DNA from: Cyanobacteriota bacterium erpe_2018_sw_21hr_WHONDRS-SW48-000092_B_bin.40
Lineage (GTDB): Bacteria; Cyanobacteriota; Vampirovibrionia; Obscuribacterales; Obscuribacteraceae
DNA: 41,026 bases
NCBI GenBank assembly: GCA_030917395.1
Contig: JAUPUU010000129.1
Span: 1-41,026 of the forward strand
Direction: 5' to 3'
Shown here: positions 34,128 to 41,026 of the stretch, piece after piece
Layout: each line of letters opens with the position of its first letter
Position numbering within the stretch: position 1 is the first letter of the stretch
Notes under the pieces: generated by a model
What the model was told of the DNA's origin: nothing
Databases searched by the model: none
The model's input: the letters and a program-made list of their open reading frames with translations, nothing else
Program-made: the position numbers and the translations under genes

Positions 34128-35513
34128 TTAAGCACCGAAGAAATGCTTGTGTAGCTGCTTGACGGCATTGTCAGCATCTTCGTTTAGAACCAAGAAACTC
34201 AAGTTAATATCAGAAGCACCACCAGAAATAACCAGAATATTGATGTCTTTCATGGCACTAAAGACTTCACCGGCAATACCACTGCTACCGCGGAACTGCC
34301 GACCAACAACTGTGACGATGGCAGTATTATTCAAGACTTTGAGTTCGCCCCATTCGGCCAGATCTTCTTTAATGGCATCGAGATTTTCAGTTGAATCGAT
34401 AGTGATTGAAAGCGAAACTTCAGAAGTAGCAATTAAGTCAATCGAGGTCTTGTGGCGATCGAACACGCTGAATACTTTGGCTAGAAAACCGTGAGCCATG
34501 AGCATGCGCGGCGAGCTAATGAAAAGAGCCGTAATATTTTTCTTGGAGGCAATGGCGCAAATGCGCTGGGAAAGCGGAATATTCTTAGGATCAATATCGC
34601 TGTCAGCCACATCGGCTTGAATCAATGTTCCGGGGCTATCAGGCCGCATGGTATTCAAGACTTTAACGGGAATACTCTTCTCAACTGCTGGCTTGATGGT
34701 TAGTGGGTGCAAAACTTTAGCACCGAAATAAGCAAGTTCAGCTGCTTCCTGGAAGGTTACCTGGGCAATCACTTTGGCAGCCGGCACAATGCGCGGATCG
34801 CAAGTCATCATGCCGTCGACGTCGGTCCAAATTTCAATCCGCGAAGCATCAGCTGCTACACCAAGAATCGAAGCTGAATAATCGGAACCGCCCCGACCAA
34901 GAGTGGTGGTGACGCCATCAATAGTGGAGCCAATAAAGCCCTGACTAATAACAGTAAAGCCATCTTTAACGGCCGCACCAATAATTTTCTTGGCTCGAAT
35001 TTCAACTTCAGCCCAGAGTGGGTTCGCTTTACCGAAAGTATCATCAGTAATAAGAACTTGCCGGGCGTCTACCCACTGCACTTTCAGCCCGCGACTAGAG
35101 GCATACTCTGCCAAAACACGACTGGAGAGCAACTCACCAATGGATGAAACCACATCAAGTGAACGCTTGGAGAGCTCACCTAAATAGTTGATACCGCGCA
35201 AAACTGACTCTAACTCTTGCAAGTGAATGTTCAAGTCGGCCAGCAATGCCTGAGCCTTTTCGGCACTAAGAAGGCCTTTGACAGCATCAATGTGCTTTTG
35301 CCTGATCATCTCTATCTGAGCAAGAGCACCATCAAGATCACGACGAACCGCCAGGTTAGCTGCTTCAATCAAAGCGTTTGTAACGCCTGACATAGCTGAA
35401 ACTACCACCAGGGGCGGTCCGTCATTTTCTTTGGTTTTTGAAATCAGGGCGAACACCTGTTCAAAACGCTCTTTCGAGCCCACTGAAGTGCCGCCAAATT
35501 TCATTACTATCAT
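34128..35513 (-). CDS. lysC: Aspartate kinase
   Basis: It phosphorylates aspartate, the first step to lysine, methionine, threonine and diaminopimelate. The kinase domain begins MKFGGTSVGS and has the aspartate-binding GSTIDGVTTTLGRGGSDYSAS segment. The C-terminal part (about 305-461) contains two ACT domains (LMAHGFLAKVFSVFDRH and GIAGEVFSAMKDINI), so feedback control by end-product amino acids is expected. At 461 residues it is a monofunctional kinase, like E. coli LysC. It sits between murA (30 bases away) and ltaE. A link to cell-wall supply through diaminopimelate would explain the neighbourhood; this is inference. Confidence 0.95.
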   Translation of the reverse strand: MIVMKFGGTSVGSKERFEQVFALISKTKENDGPPLVVVSAMSGVTNALIEAANLAVRRDLDGALAQIEMIRQKHIDAVKGLLSAEKAQALLADLNIHLQELESVLRGINYLGELSKRSLDVVSSIGELLSSRVLAEYASSRGLKVQWVDARQVLITDDTFGKANPLWAEVEIRAKKIIGAAVKDGFTVISQGFIGSTIDGVTTTLGRGGSDYSASILGVAADASRIEIWTDVDGMMTCDPRIVPAAKVIAQVTFQEAAELAYFGAKVLHPLTIKPAVEKSIPVKVLNTMRPDSPGTLIQADVADSDIDPKNIPLSQRICAIASKKNITALFISSPRMLMAHGFLAKVFSVFDRHKTSIDLIATSEVSLSITIDSTENLDAIKEDLAEWGELKVLNNTAIVTVVGRQFRGSSGIAGEVFSAMKDINILVISGGASDINLSFLVLNEDADNAVKQLHKHFFGA

Positions 35514-35543
35514 TGCAGGAAACCTAGAACTAACTAAATCTGG

Positions 35544-36860
35544 TTATCTTCTCCAGACATCAGCACCGAGGTCACGCAGTCTTTCTTCCAGTTTGTCGTA
35601 ACCACGATCAAGGTGACTCAAACCAGTTACTTCAGTTACGCCATCAGCACCGAGACCGGCGATGATAAGAGCAGCTGCAGCGCGCAAGTCGCTTGATTTA
35701 ACTTCAGCACCCATCAACTTAGGCACACCTTTGACGATGGCTGAGTTGGCTTTGAGCTGAATATCTGCGCCCATTCTACGCAACTCGCCCACTTGCATGA
35801 AGCGGTTTTCGTACATGGTTTCAGTCATGATTGAAGTACCTTCAGCCACAGCTAGAACCGACATGAGAGGTGCTTGCAAGTCAGTTGGGAAGCCAGGATA
35901 AGGAACAGTGGTGACGTCGATTGCTTTCAAGCGACCTTCAACTTTGATTTTGATGGTATCTGGTGCATAAATTGAGCACTCAGCGCCCATCTCATGAATC
36001 TTGCTGATCACGGCATAGATATGGTGAGCATTAGCACCATTGATGATGATTTCACCACCAGCAGCCATACAAGCATAGAGGAAAGTACCAACTTCAAGTC
36101 TGTCTGGAATAGTATCAACTACTGCACCATGCATTTCTTCTTGGGGCACGCCATCAATGACAATCTGGTAGGTACCAGCGCCAGTGATCTTGCCGCCCAT
36201 GGCATTGATACAGTCAGCCAAGTTAACGATTTCAGGATCTTGAGCAGCATTCTCAATGATGGTCTGACCTTCAGCCAAAACAGCAGCCATCATGATGTTT
36301 TCAGTGGCGCCGTTGCTTGGACGGTCTAGATAGATGCGAGCACCAGTCAACTTTTGGGTTGAAGCATAGACATAACCGTGGTCAATGCCCACTTCAGCTC
36401 CGAGAAGCTTCAAGCCTTTTTCGTGCAAATCAATGCGTCGTTCGCCAATGGCGCAACCGCCAGGCAGAGAGACTTTGGCTTCTTTGCAGCGAGCTAGCAA
36501 AGGGCCGAGCACAACGAATGATGCTCTCAGCTGACTGACCAACTCATAAGGAGCTTCGATTTCAGTAAGGTTAGTAGCGTCGATGCTAACTTCAGAATCT
36601 TTCACTTCGACTTTGGCGCCGAGGTGACGAAGCACTTCAGCCATCATGTGAACATCGGTCAAGTTAGGGACGTTTCTTAAAACAGTAACGTCTTTGGCGA
36701 GAAGTGCAGCTGCCATCATTTTGAGAACGGCATTCTTAGCGCCGAAAATTCTCGTCTCACCACGAAGAGGCTTGCCGCCACGGATGATGATGCGTTCTTC
36801 GGCTTCCTGAGGCCCTTGTTTGGCTGGAGGATCTAATCTGGTTGCTTGTGGTGGTGTCAT
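35544..36860 (-). CDS. murA: UDP-N-acetylglucosamine 1-carboxyvinyltransferase
   Basis: MurA transfers enolpyruvate to UDP-GlcNAc in the first committed step of peptidoglycan synthesis and is the fosfomycin target. The substrate-binding K42-N43 ([12 protein letters not shown]) and the catalytic loop cysteine C136 ([14 protein letters not shown]) are present. With cysteine rather than aspartate at that site, the enzyme would be expected to be fosfomycin-sensitive. It has 438 residues, about 20 more than E. coli, from a polar N-terminal tail. The ATG has GCAGGTAAC upstream. It is the first gene of the murA-lysC-ltaE operon. Confidence 0.96.
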   Translation of the reverse strand: MTPPQATRLDPPAKQGPQEAEERIIIRGGKPLRGETRIFGAKNAVLKMMAAALLAKDVTVLRNVPNLTDVHMMAEVLRHLGAKVEVKDSEVSIDATNLTEIEAPYELVSQLRASFVVLGPLLARCKEAKVSLPGGCAIGERRIDLHEKGLKLLGAEVGIDHGYVYASTQKLTGARIYLDRPSNGATENIMMAAVLAEGQTIIENAAQDPEIVNLADCINAMGGKITGAGTYQIVIDGVPQEEMHGAVVDTIPDRLEVGTFLYACMAAGGEIIINGANAHHIYAVISKIHEMGAECSIYAPDTIKIKVEGRLKAIDVTTVPYPGFPTDLQAPLMSVLAVAEGTSIMTETMYENRFMQVGELRRMGADIQLKANSAIVKGVPKLMGAEVKSSDLRAAAALIIAGLGADGVTEVTGLSHLDRGYDKLEERLRDLGADVWRR

Positions 36861-37181
36861 GTTACCTGCCGCTCATCTCGGGAGCTTGATTTCCAGCCCA
36901 GATAGGGCAGACAGTCACTTACGCATGGCTCCGTTTAGCGAGGTGACTGGTTCGAACAATGTTTGATTCCGGGAAGCTTGATTAAAAGATTGGTTACTTT
37001 CCGCCTCTGTAGTAACTCTACAACGGCCAGGTAAACACAATGTTAAGCAAATTTCGGAAAGCACTTTTTGTTCTGTTACGTTTTAGCCGCATCCTGAGCT
37101 GGTCTTACTTAAACGTATTGAAAACAGTTATAAAGTAGGATGTTAAAGTGCGGTAAACTCTGGCTGCCAAGGGGAAATTTC
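36861..37181. other. 321-bp divergent intergenic region (murA / cytochrome c)
   Basis: It contains two inverted repeats. The first is CAGTCAC at 36912-36918 with GTGACTG at 36943-36949; the second is GTTACT at 36994-36999 with AGTAAC at 37012-37017. Neither has a T-run. No known RNA family is recognised. An in-frame ATG at 37140 extends the cytochrome gene but would precede a better start. Confidence 0.5.
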
Positions 37182-37562
37182 ATGTCTTTTCGTCGCGTTT
37201 TTGCAGTGGTGCTCTCAATTTTCAGCACGGCTATATTGCTCGATGGCTGCGTTATGTCAGAAGAGATGAAACGCATTGAAATAGTCAAACGAGCTCAAAA
37301 ACAAAGAGCCGAAGCTGGCTCAACAAACCTCAATGGCGAGCAGCTCTTCTTTCGCAGCTGCAATACCTGCCATCCCAGCGGCAGAGCAAACATGGGGCCT
37401 AGCCTGGAGAACCTCAGCAAAGACTTTCCTGATGATGCCTCACTCAAAGCTTATTTACGCAAAGGCAAAGGCATGATGCCAGCCCAACCCGTAGAGATAA
37501 TCAACGACCAGGAGATGGACAATCTCATTGATTATTTGCGCCATCTAACCTTCGACAAATAA
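37182..37562 (+). CDS. Monohaem cytochrome c, probable lipoprotein
   Basis: The protein has 126 residues from the ATG at 37182, with AAGGGG about seven bases upstream. The in-frame ATG at 37140 is less likely because it would bury the signal. The N-terminus is a signal with a lipobox-like LLDGC (lipidated C23; aspartate at -2 is unusual). The haem motif CNTCH is at 60-64, and M98 or M99 (GKGMMPAQP) is the likely sixth ligand, giving a class I cytochrome c. It is expected to sit outside the cytoplasmic membrane and to shuttle electrons. It is monocistronic, with no oxidase gene in view. Confidence 0.87.
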   Translation: MSFRRVFAVVLSIFSTAILLDGCVMSEEMKRIEIVKRAQKQRAEAGSTNLNGEQLFFRSCNTCHPSGRANMGPSLENLSKDFPDDASLKAYLRKGKGMMPAQPVEIINDQEMDNLIDYLRHLTFDK

Positions 37563-37574
37563 AACCAGAAAATT

Positions 37575-38183
37575 TTACTGAATAATCAGCATCTCTAAAA
37601 GCCAAATCACCACAGCCAAAAACAGAAGTAGCATGATAACGCGCGAGAGTAGCGCCGGGCTTGAGAGAATAATTGGCGGGATTGGCAAATACTTGATGAA
37701 CACTTTAGCTATGCGATCTCTATCGCTTAGATAGATAGACGTTATTACTAGCGGCCAAAGCTGCTTTTTGCCAATGGTCGGATGGTAAAGCACAAGAATC
37801 AGCTCGGGGCTGAGATAAACCTTCTCCACCTGCTGCCAGTTAACGGTTTTACGTTGGGGCCAGTAAGGTCCGCGGTACTTAATGCCATGACGACTGAGCT
37901 GTAAACTCGAAGGCGTGAGGTAAGGCCGCAAACCAACCATAACGGAAAGGGCGGCTATACCGAGAAAAAAACCTTCGATGTTAAAGAGCAGCTTCCAGTC
38001 TTTCGCCAAAAGGAGCGGCGTCCAGCAATATTTGGCCAAACCAAGATAAGCCGAAGCGAGAATCAAGCACATGAGCATTTCGCTCGGCTCTTTTTGCTCT
38101 ACGAAGTTGTCCTGAGCCTCTCCTTCAGTGTCAGAAGAGCCAATATCAGCATAAGGATCGTATTCGTCAGGGGGCTGTGCCAT
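37575..38183 (-). CDS. Membrane protein with PH-like soluble segment, unknown function
   Basis: A 202-residue protein with an acidic N-terminal tail (EYDPYADIGSSDTEGE), two membrane helices (about 37-55 and 65-85), a soluble beta-rich segment (about 95-150: SLQLSRHGIKYRGPYWPQRKTVNWQQVEKVYLS) and a C-terminal membrane helix (about 180-200). The segment resembles the bacterial PH-like domains placed after a helical hairpin, but the match is by pattern only. It lies 88 bases downstream of the HerA-like gene on the same strand. Its stop is 12 bases from the cytochrome stop. Confidence 0.6.
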   Translation of the reverse strand: MAQPPDEYDPYADIGSSDTEGEAQDNFVEQKEPSEMLMCLILASAYLGLAKYCWTPLLLAKDWKLLFNIEGFFLGIAALSVMVGLRPYLTPSSLQLSRHGIKYRGPYWPQRKTVNWQQVEKVYLSPELILVLYHPTIGKKQLWPLVITSIYLSDRDRIAKVFIKYLPIPPIILSSPALLSRVIMLLLFLAVVIWLLEMLIIQ

Positions 38184-38271
38184 GCAGGCTAGAGTAGCTT
38201 AAATTTAGAGCCAGTGGCAAGTGGTAAAACCCGGTAAAAGTCAGGAAAAAGACGCCACCGCTGACAAAAAA

Positions 38272-39951
38272 TTAGCCAAATAATTCTTTGTTGGCAATCT
38301 CGGCGCGCTGGCTCACTTCAGCCTTAATCTCAGGGGAAGCGCTATGCAAGTCGCCCACCCAGTCGAGATCAGCCACAGCTTTGTAGAAATCTTGATCAAA
38401 GGGGCGGGTGCGCACCACCACCGGCATGGGTACGGCATAGCCCAAAACCAGAGCCTGTTGTTTGGGATCCATTTGGGCCAAAACAGTACGCAGAGTTTGT
38501 GATCCCGAAACGCCAGTAAAGACGGCATCAATATCTTTATCGTCGTTGAGCAAGGCCGTCACCCTTGTGCCAATTTGACTGAGCACTTCTGGATCGATAC
38601 CCGAAGGTCTCTGGTCAACAATGAGGAGGGTGACAAAATACTTGCGCATCTCGCGGGCGATAATACCGAATATGGTTTGCTTGGCTACAGCTGGAGAAAG
38701 AAACTTGTGCGCTTCCTCAATCACAATCATCAACTTGCGCGGGGCAGGAACGCGCTCCGGATCGCAAATGTAGAGCTCAGACTGGCGCACATATTCAGCG
38801 TGTATACGTCTGGTGATGATATTGGTGGCAAGCATGTACGAGAGCAAATTATTCTGCCGACCAAATTCTAGTACCACATGCTTGCCCGCCTGAATTTGGG
38901 CCAAGATCTCTTCTATATAGTTATGACCAACCCGTGGTTTTAAATATGGTGTCTTTTGCACCACGGTATTAAGCCTACGCTGAAGGGTCTTAAGCGAGGT
39001 GGGGTGGCCTTTGAAATTCTGGCAAAATTCTTCTATTTCATCGCCCGACATGTCGAGCAGAGTAGCAATCCAATCAGCACCAATTTTCTCTTTGAAGATA
39101 TAGGCATTCTCAAGTGAGGCCTCGGTCAAATTTAGTTCGTTCTTGAGCAGGTCCAGGTCTTCAATTTCGATTTGGTTGTAGCCGATATAAAGCTCGCGCG
39201 CATCAGGAATTCCGCGAGCACGCGAAGATTCGCGATCGAGGGAGAAAACCACCACATTATGACCAAAGAGCTGCTTGAGCCCCTTTACTCTTGGTGCCGA
39301 CTTACTTTCAGACATGGCCTGCCAGCCATATTCATTGTGCATATCAAAGACCAGCACCGAGGCCAGATCTTTCTTGATGATACCGCTCAAAAAGATACGA
39401 GTGAGGAAGGACTTACCCGTGCCTGACTTGCCAAAAATTCCATTTGAGCGCTCGATAAAACGATTGAGATCAATGCAAACCGGCGTTTCCATGTTGAGGG
39501 GACGGCCGATATTAAAATGGGTGTTGCGAGCATCACTCTCGTCTTCTTCACCAAATACCAGGGCAAAGTCAGCAGAACTAGCCTCGTACACCGGTGAGAA
39601 GTGCGAAGGAATGGTCTTCACCGGCCGCAACTCGCGGGTATCTTCAGCAGTTGACTGCTCAAGCATGAGCATGGGTTGCAGTTTAACAGTGCCAAAAGTA
39701 GTCACCCCGGACAAAACCGACATCAAAAACGGGTCGGTGCGAGGCGGATTGAGCAAAATACTAGGATTAGCAGCCGATAGTGTCACATCGGTAAGCATGC
39801 TGAAGAAGCGCGAATTGGCGCCTTCAACCACAACAAAGCGGCCCACCCGCAAATCTTCTACGCACTGCTCAGTATCAAGCCGCATCTCAAGCCCTTGAGA
39901 GAGAGAGCCTTGAATGATGATGCCCAGATAACTTGGCCGCGACTTAACCAC
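38272..39951 (-). CDS. HerA-like ATPase (DUF87 family)
   Basis: A 559-residue P-loop ATPase of the FtsK/HerA group. The N-terminal beta-barrel (HAS-barrel) region is about 20-110. Walker A is GKSGTGKS (174-181), Walker B is IVIEEAHKF (near residue 410), and the sensor segment is IVDQRPSGIDPEVLSQIGTR. HerA forms hexameric DNA pumps, in archaea with the NurA nuclease; no NurA or other nuclease is next to it here. The GTG start is three bases after the stop of a 90-residue gene. It may act in DNA repair or, in other bacteria, in defence; there is no evidence here for either. Confidence 0.88.
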   Translation of the reverse strand: MVKSRPSYLGIIIQGSLSQGLEMRLDTEQCVEDLRVGRFVVVEGANSRFFSMLTDVTLSAANPSILLNPPRTDPFLMSVLSGVTTFGTVKLQPMLMLEQSTAEDTRELRPVKTIPSHFSPVYEASSADFALVFGEEDESDARNTHFNIGRPLNMETPVCIDLNRFIERSNGIFGKSGTGKSFLTRIFLSGIIKKDLASVLVFDMHNEYGWQAMSESKSAPRVKGLKQLFGHNVVVFSLDRESSRARGIPDARELYIGYNQIEIEDLDLLKNELNLTEASLENAYIFKEKIGADWIATLLDMSGDEIEEFCQNFKGHPTSLKTLQRRLNTVVQKTPYLKPRVGHNYIEEILAQIQAGKHVVLEFGRQNNLLSYMLATNIITRRIHAEYVRQSELYICDPERVPAPRKLMIVIEEAHKFLSPAVAKQTIFGIIAREMRKYFVTLLIVDQRPSGIDPEVLSQIGTRVTALLNDDKDIDAVFTGVSGSQTLRTVLAQMDPKQQALVLGYAVPMPVVVRTRPFDQDFYKAVADLDWVGDLHSASPEIKAEVSQRAEIANKELFG

Positions 39952-39954
39952 GGC

Positions 39955-40227
39955 CTAAGACTTAGATTCGAAGCCAATCGCTACAGCAAAGACGTTAATG
40001 GCCGTGAGTCTATCATCGCCACTATATTCTTCCCGGCGAACAATGTCGCTTTCATCAGCCCCGCGATACTCGGTGAGAGTATATACAACCGGCTCATGCA
40101 GGCTCTTTTCCAGGCGGTAAAGATTGCCGTTGACTCCATTGGCTCCAATCAAACCCCAGACGCCATCAAGAGCCTTGACAATGTCTTCAATCGTGTGGGG
40201 CCACTGTGCTCGTGTAACTATGGTCAT
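39955..40227 (-). CDS. Small protein upstream of HerA-like ATPase
   Basis: The protein has 90 residues from the ATG at 40227 (MTIVTRAQWPHTIED), with GAGAAGA before it. An upstream in-frame start at 40272 has no better signal. It is alpha/beta in character (KALDGVWGLIGANGVNGNLYRLEKS, YTLTEYRGADESDIVRREEY). It is not a known nuclease or NurA. Being three bases from the HerA-like gene, it is very probably co-transcribed and may be a partner of the ATPase. Confidence 0.6.
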   Translation of the reverse strand: MTIVTRAQWPHTIEDIVKALDGVWGLIGANGVNGNLYRLEKSLHEPVVYTLTEYRGADESDIVRREEYSGDDRLTAINVFAVAIGFESKS

Positions 40228-40331
40228 TTTTCTTCTCGAGTTTAAGTAGATCAACTGTGACGTGCTCATCATACTTGTATAAGTCTGAACAGAGCAAAGG
40301 TTGATCTAGTTTTAGCGCTAGTATAAAAATT

Positions 40332-40413
40332 TGTCCGGAGAGGGACTTGAACCCTCAAGGCTTGCACCACACGCCCCTCAAACGTGCGCGTCTACCAGTT
40401 CCGCCATCCGGAC
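40332..40413 (-). tRNA. tRNA-Leu (anticodon GAG)
   Basis: On the minus strand the 82-base gene starts GTCCGGA and ends TCCGGAC plus discriminator A. The anticodon stem CACGT/GCGTG closes a TTGAGGG loop with anticodon GAG. A class II variable arm (TGGTGCAAGCCTTGA) and the T arm GAGGGTTCAAGTCCCTC are present. CCA is not encoded. Confidence 0.93.
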
Positions 40414-40778
40414 TAGAGACCTCGCCCAGATTGCTCTGGAGAACTCTTTACTCAAATACTATTTTGAAGGGAATAGCAGTATTTGAAAAGTTCAGGAGGC
40501 TTGAACCCTAAAGGCCCAAGGAGCATTAGTTCATCACGCGAAGGAGGTCACTGTCAATACTATGGAACATTGTCCTAGCTCTTTGCGTCCCTAAGCCAGT
40601 GGGTGAAAAAAGCTTGCTATTGCTGCCCAGGAAGGGCTGGAAGAGCAAGTAGAAGAGCAAAATTGAACGTGAAGCGAGTATCAGTCAGGGTTTTCACTAA
40701 AGAATTTATCTTTTGCTTACATAAAATCCCCCAAAATGGGCATACAGAGAATAATCCTGGACCGGGAATTTCACCTTA
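40414..40778. other. 365-bp intergenic region with two hairpins
   Basis: There is no gene, known riboswitch or RNA family that I recognise. Two stem-loops can be drawn. The first has arms TCAAATACT (40452-40460) and AGTATTTGA (40478-40486). The second has CTTGCT (40613-40618) pairing AGCAAG (40644-40649) with an inner GCCC/GGGC helix. A perfect GAAGGAGG near 40549 precedes a ten-codon frame (ATG at 40562). TTGCTTACATAAAAT near 40712 is a weak promoter-like sequence. Confidence 0.5.
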
Positions 40779-41026
40779 ATGATTGAAATGTTTGTATATG
40801 GAATTGCTTTTGACGCCCGCACGGGACAACCTATTGTTGTCCTGAACGATTCCACCAAAAGACGCGCCCTGCCCATCTGGATTGGACCTTTCGAGGCTCA
40901 AGCTATTGACAAGGCCCTCAACAATCACAAACCTGAGCGGCCCATGACCCACGATCTCTTACTTAATACAATTACGGCCCTTGGCTACAAAGTCGACCGC
41001 ATCGAGATTAACGAACTGGCTTCCAG
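40779..41026 (+). CDS. Bifunctional nuclease family protein (DUF151), 3' partial
   Basis: The frame from the ATG at 40779 runs to the window edge without a stop (82 codons). The first residues, MIEMFVYGIAFDARTGQPI, VVLNDSTKRRALPIWIGPFE and AQAIDKALNNHKPERPMTHD, are the conserved N-terminal part of the DUF151 bifunctional DNase/RNase (BFN) fold. The RPMTHDL segment is the usual core motif of the family. Activity of the bacterial versions is only partly characterised. A second ATG at 40788 is an alternative start. It follows the structured intergenic region on the plus strand. Confidence 0.88.
   Translation, partial: MIEMFVYGIAFDARTGQPIVVLNDSTKRRALPIWIGPFEAQAIDKALNNHKPERPMTHDLLLNTITALGYKVDRIEINELAS

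Noticed and set aside
39275-39898. A 207-codon open frame on the plus strand opposite the HerA-like gene
   Set aside because: It lies fully antisense to a clear ATPase gene with intact Walker motifs and shows a serine/arginine-rich shadow composition.
1-41026. CRISPR arrays, insertion sequences, prophage genes or integrase attachment sites
   Set aside because: I found no regularly spaced repeats, transposase or integrase domains, or terminal inverted repeats flanking a gene. tRNA-Ser and tRNA-Leu are intact, with no nearby partial copies.

Overview
The window is about 41 kb of bacterial chromosome, densely coding and of medium GC, with no rRNA genes, CRISPR array, transposase or phage module. 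The gene set suggests a non-photosynthetic relative of the Cyanobacteria, such as the Melainabacteria/Vampirovibrionia (for example Obscuribacterales). This is an inference from a RecG with a long N-terminal extension as in cyanobacteria, an MglA-type GTPase, a KdpD-like histidine kinase with an Rcp1-type single-domain response regulator, many TPR and other repeat proteins, a GT87-type membrane protein, and frequent TTG/GTG starts. No marker gene in the window proves it.

Region by region. 1-5.1 kb: the end of a TPR protein, a two-helix membrane protein, RecG and MglA. 5.1-11 kb: housekeeping genes (rpmB, hslO, the prfA-prmC pair, tRNA-Ser(GGA), tpiA, lipA). 11-15.9 kb: a TPR-like protein, cobS, and a divergent pair of envelope glycosyltransferases followed by a small unknown gene. 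15.9-20.4 kb: mostly unknown proteins, a histidine phosphatase, and a flavodoxin behind a promoter with a Fur-box-like palindrome. 20.4-22.5 kb: a minus-strand signalling operon (histidine kinase, response regulator, LRV-repeat protein). 22.6-27.1 kb: a flavin monooxygenase preceded by a TAAG repeat, an SDR and a sugar transporter in one operon, and an M48 protease. 27.1-32.9 kb: three secreted proteins in tandem (a PDZ-vWA protein and two proteins sharing a YVRNYVNFGG signature), divergent from a 766-residue protein with four tandem MshEN-like units joined to TPRs. 33-36.9 kb: ltaE, lysC and murA in one operon. 37.1-40.3 kb: a monohaem cytochrome c lipoprotein, a membrane protein and a HerA-like ATPase with a small upstream partner. 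40.3-41 kb: tRNA-Leu(GAG) and the start of a DUF151 bifunctional nuclease gene that runs off the window.

The most promising candidates for something undescribed are the secreted PDZ-vWA/YVRNYVNFGG cassette (27151-30312) and the neighbouring MshEN-TPR protein (30602-32902). A second protein with one MshEN-like unit lies at 15891-16805. Other points of interest are the putative Fur-controlled flavodoxin promoter, the tetranucleotide repeat in the monooxygenase leader, twin perfect palindromes at 32922-32981, and a strong Shine-Dalgarno sequence placed before an in-frame ATA codon at 11057.
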